A stretch of DNA of 22,978 bases from BOG-908 sp964244615 (GTDB taxonomy: Bacteria; Pseudomonadota; Alphaproteobacteria; Acetobacterales; Acetobacteraceae). Position numbers and translations under genes: made by a program. Under the pieces are notes generated by a model. The model made no database searches and was not told where the DNA came from. It was given only the letters and a program-made list of their open reading frames with translations. The stretch is from the NCBI GenBank assembly GCA_964244615.1, contig CAXTJP010000038.1:1-22978 (forward strand), read 5' to 3'. Positions 7,120 through 14,164 of the stretch are shown piece after piece; positions within the stretch are counted from its first letter, which is position 1; every line of letters starts with the position of its first letter.

Positions 7120-7140
7120 ACCTTGCTTGCCTTTACCCGA

Positions 7141-7704
7141 ATGATCGCCGGCCTGGTGCTAGCAGGCGGCTCCGGCACGCGGCTGGGCGGCGTGGACAAG
7201 GCGCTGCTGACGCTAGGCCGGCGCACCCTGATCGATCACCTGCTAGACCGGTTGCAGCCGCAGGTGCCAGCGCTGGCCATCTCTGCCAACGGCGACCCCT
7301 CGCGCTACGCCCATCTGGGGCTGCCGGTGCTGGCCGACACGGTCACCGGCCGCGGCCCGCTCGGCGGCGTGCTGCGCGGGCTGGCCTGGGCAGAGGCGCT
7401 GGGCGCCAAGTGGCTGCTGAGCGTGCCGGGCGACACGCCGTTCATCCCGCGCGACCTGGCCGTGCGCCTAGCCCCCGGCCCCTCCTGGGCGCAGAGCGAG
7501 GCCGGCCTGCACCCTCTCGTGGCCCTCTGGCCCACCGAAGGCGCGGAAGCCCTGGCGGACTGGCTGGCCGCCCAGGCTTCCGGCCGGGTGCGGGCCTTCG
7601 GCCAGATCATCGGCATGCGGGCCTGCGTCTTTCACGAGGCGCCGGACCCGTTTCACAACGTCAACACGCCCGCAGACCTCGCCGCGGCGCGCGCCAGGGT
7701 GTAG
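7141..7704 (+). CDS. mobA: Molybdenum cofactor guanylyltransferase
   Basis: MobA transfers GMP from GTP to molybdopterin, giving the MGD form of the cofactor used by DMSO-reductase-type enzymes. The 187-residue protein opens with the nucleotide-binding signature LVLAGGSGTRLGGVDKALL (residues 5-23), has a GRGPLGGVLRGL segment, the metal-binding VPGDTPFIP, and the late FHNVNTPADL that is typical of MobA. The ATG at 7141 puts the signature at the N-terminus as in the family; the frame is open through the tRNA but that extension is not coding. No strong ribosome binding site is visible. The MarC gene follows after 30 bp, so the two may be cotranscribed. Confidence 0.92.
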   Translation: MIAGLVLAGGSGTRLGGVDKALLTLGRRTLIDHLLDRLQPQVPALAISANGDPSRYAHLGLPVLADTVTGRGPLGGVLRGLAWAEALGAKWLLSVPGDTPFIPRDLAVRLAPGPSWAQSEAGLHPLVALWPTEGAEALADWLAAQASGRVRAFGQIIGMRACVFHEAPDPFHNVNTPADLAAARARV

Positions 7705-7734
7705 GGCAACCCTTCTCCGACCGAGACGAACGAC

Positions 7735-8373
7735 GTGCACTGGTCCAGCCTGAACACCTTCTTCTACGCCCTGGTGGCGCTCCTCGTCATCGTCGATCCG
7801 CCGGGCACCGCCGCCGTGTTCGCGGCCATGACGCCCAAGGACACGCCGGCCGAGCGCGCCAGCCAGGCCAGGCGCGCCTGCGTGGTCGCCTTCCTGGTGC
7901 TGGCGGTGTTCGGCCTGGCCGGCGAGAGCCTGCTCGCCTCGCTGGGCATCGGCCTGCCGGCGATGCGTGTGGCGGGCGGCATCCTGCTGTTCATCACCGC
8001 GGCCGACATGGTGCGCGGCAGCCACGCGCAGCGCCAGACCGACCCGGAGCGGCAGGCGGCCATACGCACCGACGAGGACATCGCCATCTTCCCCCTCGGC
8101 ATTCCGCTGATCGCGGGACCGGGTGCGATGACCACGATGGTGGTGCTGCACAGCCATGCCGGCGGCGACCGGCTGAAAATCCTGGCCATTGAGGCGGCGG
8201 TCGCGGTCACCATCCTGCTGCAGCTGTTATGCCTGCTCGGCGCGCGCTGGATCGCGCGCGCGCTGGGCGAGACGGGCACCAGCGTGGCCGGCCGGGTGCT
8301 CGGCGTGCTGCTGGCGGCGCTGGCCGTGCAGATCGCGCTCGACGGGATCCACCAGGCCTTCGCACCGGCCTGA
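7735..8373 (+). CDS. MarC family integral membrane protein
   Basis: The 212-residue protein has about six hydrophobic segments, near residues 6-28, 48-68, 74-92, 115-135, 148-170 and 183-205. The first contains VALLVIVDPPGTAAVF, a MarC-family feature (VxDPxG), and the middle has FPLGIPLIAGPGAMTT, another MarC signature. The family (UPF0056) sits in the inner membrane and has no proven function; the early link to multiple antibiotic resistance was not upheld. The GTG at 7735 is the only start that includes the whole first membrane segment. It follows mobA by 30 bp. Confidence 0.88.
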   Translation: MHWSSLNTFFYALVALLVIVDPPGTAAVFAAMTPKDTPAERASQARRACVVAFLVLAVFGLAGESLLASLGIGLPAMRVAGGILLFITAADMVRGSHAQRQTDPERQAAIRTDEDIAIFPLGIPLIAGPGAMTTMVVLHSHAGGDRLKILAIEAAVAVTILLQLLCLLGARWIARALGETGTSVAGRVLGVLLAALAVQIALDGIHQAFAPA

Positions 8374-8439
8374 CCGTGCACCCAAGGTGAACGACCGCGC
8401 GGCCCGGGCGTTCGTGGCCCACAACGGAGACATCATGGC

Positions 8440-8835
8440 ATGAGCAGCGATCCAACCTGGTACGTCGTGGCCGATGGCGGCAAGGCGCGCATACTGACGC
8501 TGCAGGGCAGCGCCATGCGCACGGTGGCGCAGTTCGACAACAGCGGCCACGGCGACACCGATGAGGACCCGAGCGGCGGCACCAGCCAGCTCAAGGCCCC
8601 GAAAACCGACCCGCACGTCCAGGCCAAGGCGCATTTCGCCCGGCTGGTGGCCGACCGGCTGAACGAGGCGGTGCGCACCGGCGCGGTGCAGGAGATCGTG
8701 CTGGCCGCGCCGGCCCACGTGCTGCACGACATACGCGAGGGGCTGGACAAGGCAGCCTCCGGAAAGCTCGGCAAGACCCTCAGCAAGGACCTGACGAACA
8801 CGCCGGAGCATGAGCTGGCGTCGCATTTCGCCTGA
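8440..8835 (+). CDS. Host attachment family protein
   Basis: The 131-residue protein matches the Host_attach family (named from an Agrobacterium plant-attachment locus and related to the baeRF group). It opens with WYVVADGGKARIL, the strand-loop typical of the family, and ends with LSKDLTNTPEHELASHF, also characteristic. Most members are soluble and lack a proven biochemical role; the fold resembles the release-factor/Pelota middle domain. The ATG at 8440 is preceded by GGAGA about 9 nt away. An overlapping upstream ATG at 8435 opens only a two-codon frame (ATGGCATGA) and is ignored. Confidence 0.85.
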   Translation: MSSDPTWYVVADGGKARILTLQGSAMRTVAQFDNSGHGDTDEDPSGGTSQLKAPKTDPHVQAKAHFARLVADRLNEAVRTGAVQEIVLAAPAHVLHDIREGLDKAASGKLGKTLSKDLTNTPEHELASHFA

Positions 8836-8881
8836 ACCGCGCCGGTCGAGGGCTCGCCCTCGACCGGCCGGCCGGCGGTTC
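8834..8881. terminator. Nested hairpin overlapping the stops of two convergent genes
   Basis: The inner hairpin has 12-bp arms (8841-8852 and 8857-8868, GCCGGTCGAGGG and its complement) around CTCG. Outer arms GAACCGC (8834-8840) and GCGGTTC (8875-8881) are also complementary and include bases of both stop codons. There is no T-run. It most likely ends transcription or stabilises RNA from both sides. Confidence 0.75.
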
Positions 8882-9380
8882 AGCCCTGCAGCTTCTTGCC
8901 CATCCGCTCGTGCTTGGCGTCGTCCGCCTGCATGCGCTTGGCAAAGGCTTTCACGTCCGGGTCCTGTGTCGTGCCGACGATCTTCTCGAGGTCGGATTTG
9001 TCGGCCTTGTTGACCTCAGCCTCGGCCGACACGAAGGCCTGGTCGAAATCCGGGCCTGTCGCCGCGTTCAGCCGGGCCAGCTTCGTCTTGTCCGAGTGCT
9101 CCAGGCCCGTCGGCCACGCGACCCCCTTGCTTGCGGTGAGCTTGCGCAGCGCGGTGTTCAGCTGCGTGTGGTCGGTGACGATCGTCCGGGCGTAGGCCTT
9201 CACGTCGGGCCGGGTCGCTTTCTGCTCGGCCAGCCGCGCCATGGCGAGCTCGTAGTTTGAACCCCGTGCCGTGCTGCGCAGGAAACCGGAATCGTCCGAC
9301 GCGCCTGCCGCGAGGGCCGGGGTGGCCAAGCCGAGGCAGAGGCCGATGACGACCGGAAAGGCGTGGGAATACTGGCGCAT
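8880..9380 (-). CDS. DUF4142 family exported protein
   Basis: The 166-residue protein has a signal peptide (MRQYSHAFPVVIGLCLGLATPALA, cleavage near residue 25). The mature part is almost wholly helical and resembles DUF4142, a ferritin-like four-helix family found in the periplasm of many proteobacteria. Typical segments are YELAMARLAEQKATRPDVKA, ARTIVTDHTQLNTALRKL and VKAFAKRMQADDAKH, with spaced His and Asp/Glu residues. Family function is not established; some members have been linked to stress. AGGA lies 8 nt before the ATG at 9380. The gene converges on the host-attachment-family gene, sharing the hairpin between them. Confidence 0.87.
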   Translation of the reverse strand: MRQYSHAFPVVIGLCLGLATPALAAGASDDSGFLRSTARGSNYELAMARLAEQKATRPDVKAYARTIVTDHTQLNTALRKLTASKGVAWPTGLEHSDKTKLARLNAATGPDFDQAFVSAEAEVNKADKSDLEKIVGTTQDPDVKAFAKRMQADDAKHERMGKKLQG

Positions 9381-9537
9381 GAACTTCGTCCTCGACTGTG
9401 TCAGAGCGCACAGCGTGCCGAGGCCATGTTTCGTGGCATCAAAGCAGCGTCATCGAAGTCACGCATGGAGCAGCGTGCCGGCGTGATCAAACGCACGGTC
9501 ACCTCGGCGCTCGCACCACCAGAATTGGTGATGCAAC

Positions 9538-9572
9538 AGGAAAACGCCCGGACTGCATGACAGCCCGGGCGT
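9538..9572 (-). terminator. Rho-independent terminator of the orphan secreted gene
   Basis: On the minus strand an 8-bp stem (ACGCCCGG/CCGGGCGT, 9544-9572) with a further CTG/CAG pairing inside is followed by TTTTCCTGTT. It lies about 43 nt past the stop at 9615 and is the only hairpin in the window with a clear T-run after it. Confidence 0.75.
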
Positions 9573-9614
9573 CTTCGACCATGACAGTCGGGCCTTTCGC
9601 CTTTCGGCGATACC

Positions 9615-10025
9615 CTACTGCTTGGTGACGGACGAAGGCCGGGTGGCCTTGGCTGCCGGCGCGCCGAACGTGAACTTGCCGCTGTTGATCTTGAAGTAGG
9701 TCGTGCCGTCGCTGCTGTAGACAGCCCAACGCATGTTCGTGAGGTCGAGCGAGTAGGTGTAGAGCGAAGGCGCAGCCTCCTGGTTGCCGGTCACGACCAG
9801 GCCGGAGAACTTGTTGACGGACGTGTTGAGGCCCTGGTCGACACCGGAGAGGCAGCCGGTCGACATGCCGGTCACGTAGATGCCTTTGTAGACGGTCAGC
9901 GACATGCCGTCGCAGAAACCAGAGAACGCAATGTCGTAGGTGACCTTGGCGTCGGGCACAGCGGCCGACGCGGCGGCGCTGCTGGCCAGAAGGGCGGCGG
10001 CTGCGAGAACGGACTTCATCAGCAT
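9615..10025 (-). CDS. Small secreted protein of unknown function
   Basis: I do not recognise this 136-residue protein. It begins with a clear signal peptide (MLMKSVLAAAALLASSAAASA, cleavage near residue 22). The mature part of about 114 residues is rich in Ser, Thr, Gly and Tyr with alternating beta-like stretches, and has just two cysteines (38 and 58) that could form a disulphide. There is no lipobox and no sorting motif at the C-terminus. GGGAGA lies 6 nt before the ATG at 10025, so the first of two close ATGs is used. It stands alone, with its own terminator and a 259-bp relatively AT-rich upstream region, which suggests independent and possibly strong expression. Confidence 0.75.
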   Translation of the reverse strand: MLMKSVLAAAALLASSAAASAAVPDAKVTYDIAFSGFCDGMSLTVYKGIYVTGMSTGCLSGVDQGLNTSVNKFSGLVVTGNQEAAPSLYTYSLDLTNMRWAVYSSDGTTYFKINSGKFTFGAPAAKATRPSSVTKQ

Positions 10026-10284
10026 AGATTTTCTCCCGGGATTTAGAACAGGATTTGAGCAATACAGTCAGAACCTCAGGTTCCGACCGCCCTTTGTAGG
10101 TTCCCGGCGCAACAAAATGCAACAACCTTGGATTGCAAGAGGCATTTAGCACGGTTGTATCTTAGTCATTACTTTGAAACATCGATCAAGTTTTCGTGAT
10201 TGCACCTGCGGTGGCAGCTTGCAGGACATCTTAAACTTATAGTTGTAGACGGCACCGTTCGAGCAAGTAACGATGCCACGCCTC
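10026..10284. promoter_or_regulatory. AT-richer intergenic region upstream of the secreted gene
   Basis: This 259-bp stretch is visibly richer in A and T than its neighbours, above all from about 10140 to 10260. It contains a 13-nt palindrome GAACCTCAGGTTC (10071-10083) and, on the minus strand, TTGATC followed after 19 nt by TAAGAT, a weak promoter candidate with long spacing. I see no small ORF with a convincing start. It probably holds the control region of the gene at 9615-10025. Confidence 0.45.
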
Positions 10285-11163
10285 CTAGGCCAGCGCAAAG
10301 CTGCGCAGCAAGCCGGCTTCCAGCGGCGTCGGCCTCACCGCGAGAACCAGGCGCATCCGGCTCACGTCGAACGCCTTGTCTTCGCGCAACCGGCGGACCT
10401 CATCGGCACCGATGCGTGGCAGGAACGGCACGAAGGCCGCAACGCCGGTAGCCAGGCGCAAGACGGCCACGGGGAGGGTCACGATCCTTGGCCGACGCAG
10501 GCCCGCCGCCGCGGCGACGGTTCGAACGAAACCGGCATAGTCGATCGGCGATGGCCCGCCGATGACCATCGTCTCGGCGCCCGGCCAGTCGATTTGCAGC
10601 GCCGCGCGGAGGCAGGCGGTCACGTCGCCCTGGTAGATCGGCTGGACCAGCGCACGGCCGCCATCGGGCAGCGGCACCACCGGCAGCCAGCGCAGCAGGG
10701 CGACCAGGCGACGCACGTTGTCCTCTCCCTGCGCGCCGTAGATCATCGTCGGGTGCAGCATGACGCCGCGTCGGCCCGAGGCGAGGAACGCCGCCTCCCC
10801 CGCCAGCACGCCGAGGCCGTGCGCGTCCGGCCAGCGGGTGAACTTGCGTGTGCTGCCCAGGAACACGAAACAGGCATCTTCGGGTGCCGCGGCCAGGACC
10901 GCCGACGCGTAACGGGCATGCGCGCAGGAGACGACATGGGTGGCGCCCGACAACGCGCGCTGCAGGGCCGCCGCGTCGTCCAGGTCGGCCAGGCACGGCG
11001 CGCCGGGGAGCCTGGTCGCCGTCCACCGGGCGGCGCTGCGCACCACCGGCACGAACGCCTGGCCATCCGCCAGCAGCGAGCGGCACAGGGCGACACCGGA
11101 CCGGCCGGACGCGCCGATAATGTGGTATCGGGCTACCACAGGCGGAAAGCCTTGACGTTGCAT
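10285..11163 (-). CDS. Atypical SDR / NAD(P)-dependent epimerase-like protein
   Basis: The 292-residue protein has the Rossmann dinucleotide motif GASGRSG at residues 17-23 after a beta strand (YHIIGASG), which identifies an extended or atypical short-chain dehydrogenase. Later features are CFVFLGSTRKFTRW, LHPTMIYGAQGEDN (the usual epimerase P-x-x-x-Y/G region) and QPIYQGDVTACLRAAL, similar to NDUFA9-like and NmrA-like members that bind NAD(P) without a known reaction. The classical YxxxK pair is not evident, so catalysis is uncertain. The start may be the ATG at 11163 or a GTG at 11139; the latter would leave more room for the divergent rplM promoter. A rise in hydrophobicity near residues 225-245 may be a membrane-facing helix. 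Confidence 0.8.
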   Translation of the reverse strand: MQRQGFPPVVARYHIIGASGRSGVALCRSLLADGQAFVPVVRSAARWTATRLPGAPCLADLDDAAALQRALSGATHVVSCAHARYASAVLAAAPEDACFVFLGSTRKFTRWPDAHGLGVLAGEAAFLASGRRGVMLHPTMIYGAQGEDNVRRLVALLRWLPVVPLPDGGRALVQPIYQGDVTACLRAALQIDWPGAETMVIGGPSPIDYAGFVRTVAAAAGLRRPRIVTLPVAVLRLATGVAAFVPFLPRIGADEVRRLREDKAFDVSRMRLVLAVRPTPLEAGLLRSFALA

Positions 11164-11180
11164 CGGTTTACGACGACAAG
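11152..11180 (+). promoter_or_regulatory. Candidate promoter of rplM-rpsI
   Basis: TTGACG (11152-11157) is followed after 17 nt by GACAAG (11175-11180), with transcription predicted near 11187 and rplM starting at 11212. The -35 is good and the -10 is weak. It overlaps the first codons of the divergent SDR gene if that gene starts at 11163. Confidence 0.35.
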
Positions 11181-11211
11181 CCGCACCAGAAATCCTTCGG
11201 GGCTGTTAGAC

Positions 11212-11679
11212 ATGCTGAAATCCACCCGCTCGCTGAAGCCGGCGGAGGTGACGAAGAACTGGATCCTGATCGACGCCGATGGCGTCGTTCTCGGCCGGTT
11301 GGCCACCATCATCGCCCAGCGCCTGCGGGGCAAGCACAAGCCGACCTTCACCCCGCACGTCGATTGCGGCGACAACATCGTGGTGATCAACGCCGAAAAG
11401 GTGCGCGTGACCGGCAAGAAGGCCGAGGACAGCGTGTTCTACTACCACACCGGCTATGCCGGCGGCATCAAGGGCCGCACCATCCGCCAGCGGCTGGAGA
11501 GCAAGCGCCCCGGCCAGGTGCTGGAAAAGGCGGTGGAACGCATGATCACCCGCGGCCCGCTGCAGCGCGCGCAGATGAAGCACCTCTACGTCTATGCCGG
11601 CACCGAGCATCCCCATGCCGGCCAGCAGCCGGCGACGCTCGACGTCGCGGCGCTCAACCCCAAGAACAAGAGGACCTGA
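11212..11679 (+). CDS. rplM: Large ribosomal subunit protein L13 (uL13)
   Basis: This 155-residue protein is an early assembly component of the 50S subunit. It shows the L13 landmarks: NWILIDADGVVLGRLATIIAQ near residue 17, LRGKHKPTFTPHVDCGDNIVVINAEKV, the YYHTGYAGGIKG loop, AVERMI-RGPLQR and the late LYVYAGTEHPHAGQQP. The length is normal. It starts at the ATG at 11212 with only a weak GGGG upstream; the frame is open further upstream but is not coding. Its stop overlaps the start of rpsI (TGATG), so translation is coupled. Confidence 0.97.
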   Translation: MLKSTRSLKPAEVTKNWILIDADGVVLGRLATIIAQRLRGKHKPTFTPHVDCGDNIVVINAEKVRVTGKKAEDSVFYYHTGYAGGIKGRTIRQRLESKRPGQVLEKAVERMITRGPLQRAQMKHLYVYAGTEHPHAGQQPATLDVAALNPKNKRT

Positions 11680-12185
11680 TGTCCGAGACTCAGACACGGT
11701 CGCTCGCCGACCTCAAGGACCTCGTCACCGCCGCGACCGGCACCGGCGCCGGCACCGGCGAGGACGGTACCCCGAAGCGCGAGTCCAAGCGCGACGCGCT
11801 GGGCCGCAGCTACGCGACCGGCCGGCGCAAGAACGCCATCGCCCGGGTCTGGATCAAGGCCGGGCGCGGCGAGATCGAGGTGAACGGCAAGAAGGTGGGC
11901 CAGTACTTCGCCCGCCCGGTGCTGCGCATGCTGATCACCCAGCCCTTCCTGGTCAGCGACCGCTACAACCAGTTCGACGTGTTCTGCACGGTGAACGGCG
12001 GCGGCCTGTCCGGCCAGGCCGGCGCGCTGCGCCACGGCATCAGCCGCGCGCTGACCTATTACGAACCCGACCTGCGGCCGATCCTGAAGACCGCCGGCTT
12101 CCTGACCCGCGACAGCCGCGTGGTCGAGCGCAAGAAATACGGCCGCGCCAAGGCACGCCGTTCGTTCCAGTTCAGCAAGCGCTGA
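11679..12185 (+). CDS. rpsI: Small ribosomal subunit protein S9 (uS9)
   Basis: The 168-residue S9 binds the head of the 30S subunit, its basic C-terminal tail reaching the P-site tRNA. The conserved core begins at YATGRRKNAIARVWIKAGRG (near residue 38) and includes GGGLSGQAGALRHGISRAL and the tail KKYGRAKARRSFQFSKR with its expected terminal Lys-Arg. The roughly 37-residue Ala/Gly/Thr-rich N-terminal extension is commonly seen in alphaproteobacterial S9. It overlaps rplM by one base and is the second gene of the operon. Confidence 0.97.
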   Translation: MSETQTRSLADLKDLVTAATGTGAGTGEDGTPKRESKRDALGRSYATGRRKNAIARVWIKAGRGEIEVNGKKVGQYFARPVLRMLITQPFLVSDRYNQFDVFCTVNGGGLSGQAGALRHGISRALTYYEPDLRPILKTAGFLTRDSRVVERKKYGRAKARRSFQFSKR

Positions 12186-12198
12186 ACCAGGTGTCAGG

Positions 12199-12232
12199 GG
12201 TCAATCTTCAGTCGCCGGATTGAAGGTTGGCC
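12199..12232 (+). repeat. Imperfect inverted repeat after rpsI
   Basis: GGTCAATCTTCA (12199-12210) and TGAAGGTTGGCC (12221-12232) pair at 10 of 12 positions, the other two being G-U in RNA, around GTCGCCGGAT. It begins 14 nt after the rpsI stop. It may terminate the ribosomal operon, or it may be a dispersed palindromic element marking the left edge of the inserted AraC/VOC block. No T-run follows. Confidence 0.5.
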
Positions 12233-12235
12233 ACG

Positions 12236-12663
12236 ATGCTCGCGCGCCGTCGAACCGAGCAGTCCCACGACGATGGCGTGAACGCCTGGCGCACGATCCG
12301 CGTGGCGCCGCCACCGGCGCTCGCGGGCGCCATCCAAGGCTACAGCGACTACCGGGAGAGAACCGGCGGCTTCACCGTGCGGCGCGAGTTGCCGCACGCC
12401 GAAGGTGTGCTGATCGTCAACCTCGGCGAGCCGATCACGATTACCGGTGCCGACGGCCGCATGCTCCGCCTGGTGGCGGGCGAGGCGTTCGCGGCCGGCG
12501 TTCATCTGCGTCCGGCGCTGTCACACTCGCAGGGTTCGCAGGCCGGCATCCACGTTCGCGCAGCATCTGCTGTCCGCCGCGCCGCTGGCACGCCAGCAGC
12601 GCCATGCCGTTGCCCTGTTGCGCACGCGGCCAGCCGGATGGCGGCGGTCTTGTAGTGGCCTGA
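12236..12663 (+). pseudogene. Decayed AraC-type transcriptional regulator
   Basis: From the ATG at 12236 (GAAGG 9 nt upstream) the frame encodes about 100 residues that resemble the N-terminal sensing half of an AraC-family subgroup: WRTIRVAPPPALAGAIQGY, an ERTGGFTVRRELPHAEGVLIVN strand pair, and LRLVAGEAFAAGVHLRPALSHSQGSQAGIHV. After about 12545 the similarity stops and the frame runs to 12655 as low-complexity Ala/Arg sequence. No pair of helix-turn-helix motifs is readable in any forward frame before the next gene. A short PDGGGLV sequence in another frame (ending 12663) resembles the C-terminal end of such regulators, suggesting an internal deletion with frameshift. The intact VOC gene just downstream is a common partner of this regulator type. 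A short functional protein is possible but unlikely. Confidence 0.65.
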
Positions 12664-12744
12664 GTGTTTCCGGTTCGAGGTGCGTTTCATCCAATCCGGG
12701 TGACGCCGGATGGACCATAACAGCCCTTCACCGAGGAGCCTGCC

Positions 12745-13164
12745 ATGCGACACGAGATCATTCCCTGCCTGCGCTACACCGACGCCCCGCGCGCGATCGA
12801 CTTCCTCTGCGAGGCGTTCGGCTTCACACGCCATGCCGTCTATCCTGACGGCAAGGATCCCGGCGCCATACAGCACGCGCAGCTCCTGTGGTCCGACAGG
12901 ATGGTCATGCTCTCGACCGCGATGGAGAGCGACCACACCCGTGCCACAGGAATGAAAACGGTCGTGCAGGCAGGCGGAGCCACGGTCGGGCTCTACCTTG
13001 TGGTGCAAGATGTCGACGCACATGCCGAACACGCCCGCGCCGCCGGCGCGGAGATCGTACGGCCGCCGGAAGACGCCGATTACGGCGGCCGGGGTTACAC
13101 GGCGCGCGATCCGGAGGGCAATCTCTGGAGTTTCGGTAGCTACGATCCTTGGTCTGATCATTAA
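12745..13164 (+). CDS. VOC family protein (glyoxalase/bleomycin-resistance fold, PhnB-like)
   Basis: The 139-residue protein has the paired beta-alpha-beta-beta-beta modules of the vicinal oxygen chelate fold. The first is IIPCLRYTDAPRAIDFLCEAFGF; the second is VGLYLVVQDVDAHAEHARAAGAEIVRPPEDADYGGRGYTARDPEGNLWSFGSY, including the family-typical DPEGN-W-F-SY ending. Members are dioxygenases, glyoxalases, resistance proteins or binding proteins; the reaction here is not predictable, and potential metal ligands (His44, Glu near 123) are only partly conserved. GAGGAG lies 8 nt before the ATG at 12745. It probably was once controlled by the AraC-type regulator upstream. Confidence 0.87.
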   Translation: MRHEIIPCLRYTDAPRAIDFLCEAFGFTRHAVYPDGKDPGAIQHAQLLWSDRMVMLSTAMESDHTRATGMKTVVQAGGATVGLYLVVQDVDAHAEHARAAGAEIVRPPEDADYGGRGYTARDPEGNLWSFGSYDPWSDH

Positions 13165-13177
13165 ACGTCCAGGAAAG

Positions 13178-13193
13178 AGGCCAGAACTGGCCT
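13178..13193. repeat. Short perfect palindrome after the VOC gene
   Basis: AGGCCAG and CTGGCCT flank AA, a 7-bp perfect inverted repeat 13 nt after the VOC stop. It may be a weak terminator; it also marks the right edge of the AraC/VOC block before argC. Confidence 0.4.
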
Positions 13194-13244
13194 GGTCTGA
13201 CCGCTGACGTGGCTGCCTCCGTCGGGCCGTGTTACCTGCCGGCT

Positions 13245-14162
13245 GTGAAAACAGTCTTCATAGACGGCGAGGCTGGCACCACCGGTCTCGGCATACGCGA
13301 GCGCCTGGCCAGCCAGCCCGTCCGGCTGCTGGCCATCGATCCGGACCAGCGCAAAAACCCGGGCGCACGGCGCGCCTTGATGGAAGAGGCCGACTTGGTG
13401 GTCCTCTGCCTTCCGGACGCCGCCGCGCGCGAGGCCGTGGCACTGGCCGACTCGCTCGGCGACCGCGCGCCGCGCCTGCTGGACGCAAGTTCGGCCCATC
13501 GCTGCGACCCCGCCTGGACCTACGGCTTCCCCGAGCTGTCGCCCGGGCAGCCCGCCCGCATCGCAGCGGCCGCCAGGGTCAGCAACCCGGGATGCTACGC
13601 CACTGGCGCCGTCGCCCTGCTGCGGCCGCTGGTCGATGCGGGTCTGATCCCGCCCGAGCACCCGATCAGCATCAACGCCGTCAGCGGCTACTCGGGCGGC
13701 GGCCGGCAGATGATCGAGGCGCACGAGGCGCAAGGCGGCCCGGCCTTCACGCTGTACGGGCTGGGGCTGGACCACAAGCACGTGCCGGAGATCGCGCTGC
13801 ATGGCGGCTTGCGGGGGCCGCCGGTCTTCGTGCCCTCGGTCGGCCATTTTCCGCAGGGCATGCTGGTCAGCATCCCGCTCCATCTCGACCGTTTGCCGGG
13901 CCATCCGGCCGGCGCCGAATTGCGCGCCACCCTGGCGCGCCACTATCGCGGCAGCGATACGGTACACGTGGCCGAAGCCGGCGCTGCTAGGCTGCACGCC
14001 GATGGGGATGCGGGCACCGACACGATGGTGCTGCACGTTTTCGCGGCCGAAGCCGCGCGCCAGGCGGTGCTGGTGGCGCGGCTGGACAATCTGGGCAAGG
14101 GTGCCTCCGGCGCCGCGGTGCAGAACCTGCGGCTGATGCTGGGGCTCAAGACGGAGGCGTAG
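13245..14162 (+). CDS. argC: N-acetyl-gamma-glutamyl-phosphate reductase, type 2
   Basis: ArgC reduces N-acetylglutamyl phosphate to the semialdehyde with NADPH in arginine synthesis. The 305-residue protein has the dinucleotide motif DGEAGTTGLGIRERL at its start, the catalytic cysteine in VSNPGCYATG (near residue 113), the VSGYSGGGRQMIE segment, LDHKHVPEI with the catalytic-site histidine, and GHFPQGM. The short length and DGEAGTTG motif mark the type 2 form common in alphaproteobacteria. The GTG at 13245 is chosen because family members begin a few residues before the dinucleotide motif; a GTG at 13209 would add 12 residues and cannot be excluded, as neither has a strong ribosome binding site. 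rpsI-argC adjacency is common in alphaproteobacteria but here two genes lie between. Confidence 0.92.
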   Translation: MKTVFIDGEAGTTGLGIRERLASQPVRLLAIDPDQRKNPGARRALMEEADLVVLCLPDAAAREAVALADSLGDRAPRLLDASSAHRCDPAWTYGFPELSPGQPARIAAAARVSNPGCYATGAVALLRPLVDAGLIPPEHPISINAVSGYSGGGRQMIEAHEAQGGPAFTLYGLGLDHKHVPEIALHGGLRGPPVFVPSVGHFPQGMLVSIPLHLDRLPGHPAGAELRATLARHYRGSDTVHVAEAGAARLHADGDAGTDTMVLHVFAAEAARQAVLVARLDNLGKGASGAAVQNLRLMLGLKTEA

Positions 14163-14164
14163 CG

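Noticed and set aside
6931..7140. N-terminal extension of mobA through tRNA-His
   Set aside because: It would translate the tRNA gene; the nucleotide-binding signature starts right after the ATG at 7141.
9411..9480. Direct repeat CAGCGTGCCG at 9411-9420 and 9471-9480
   Set aside because: Ten bases, only two copies and no third unit; too little to call an iteron or operator array.
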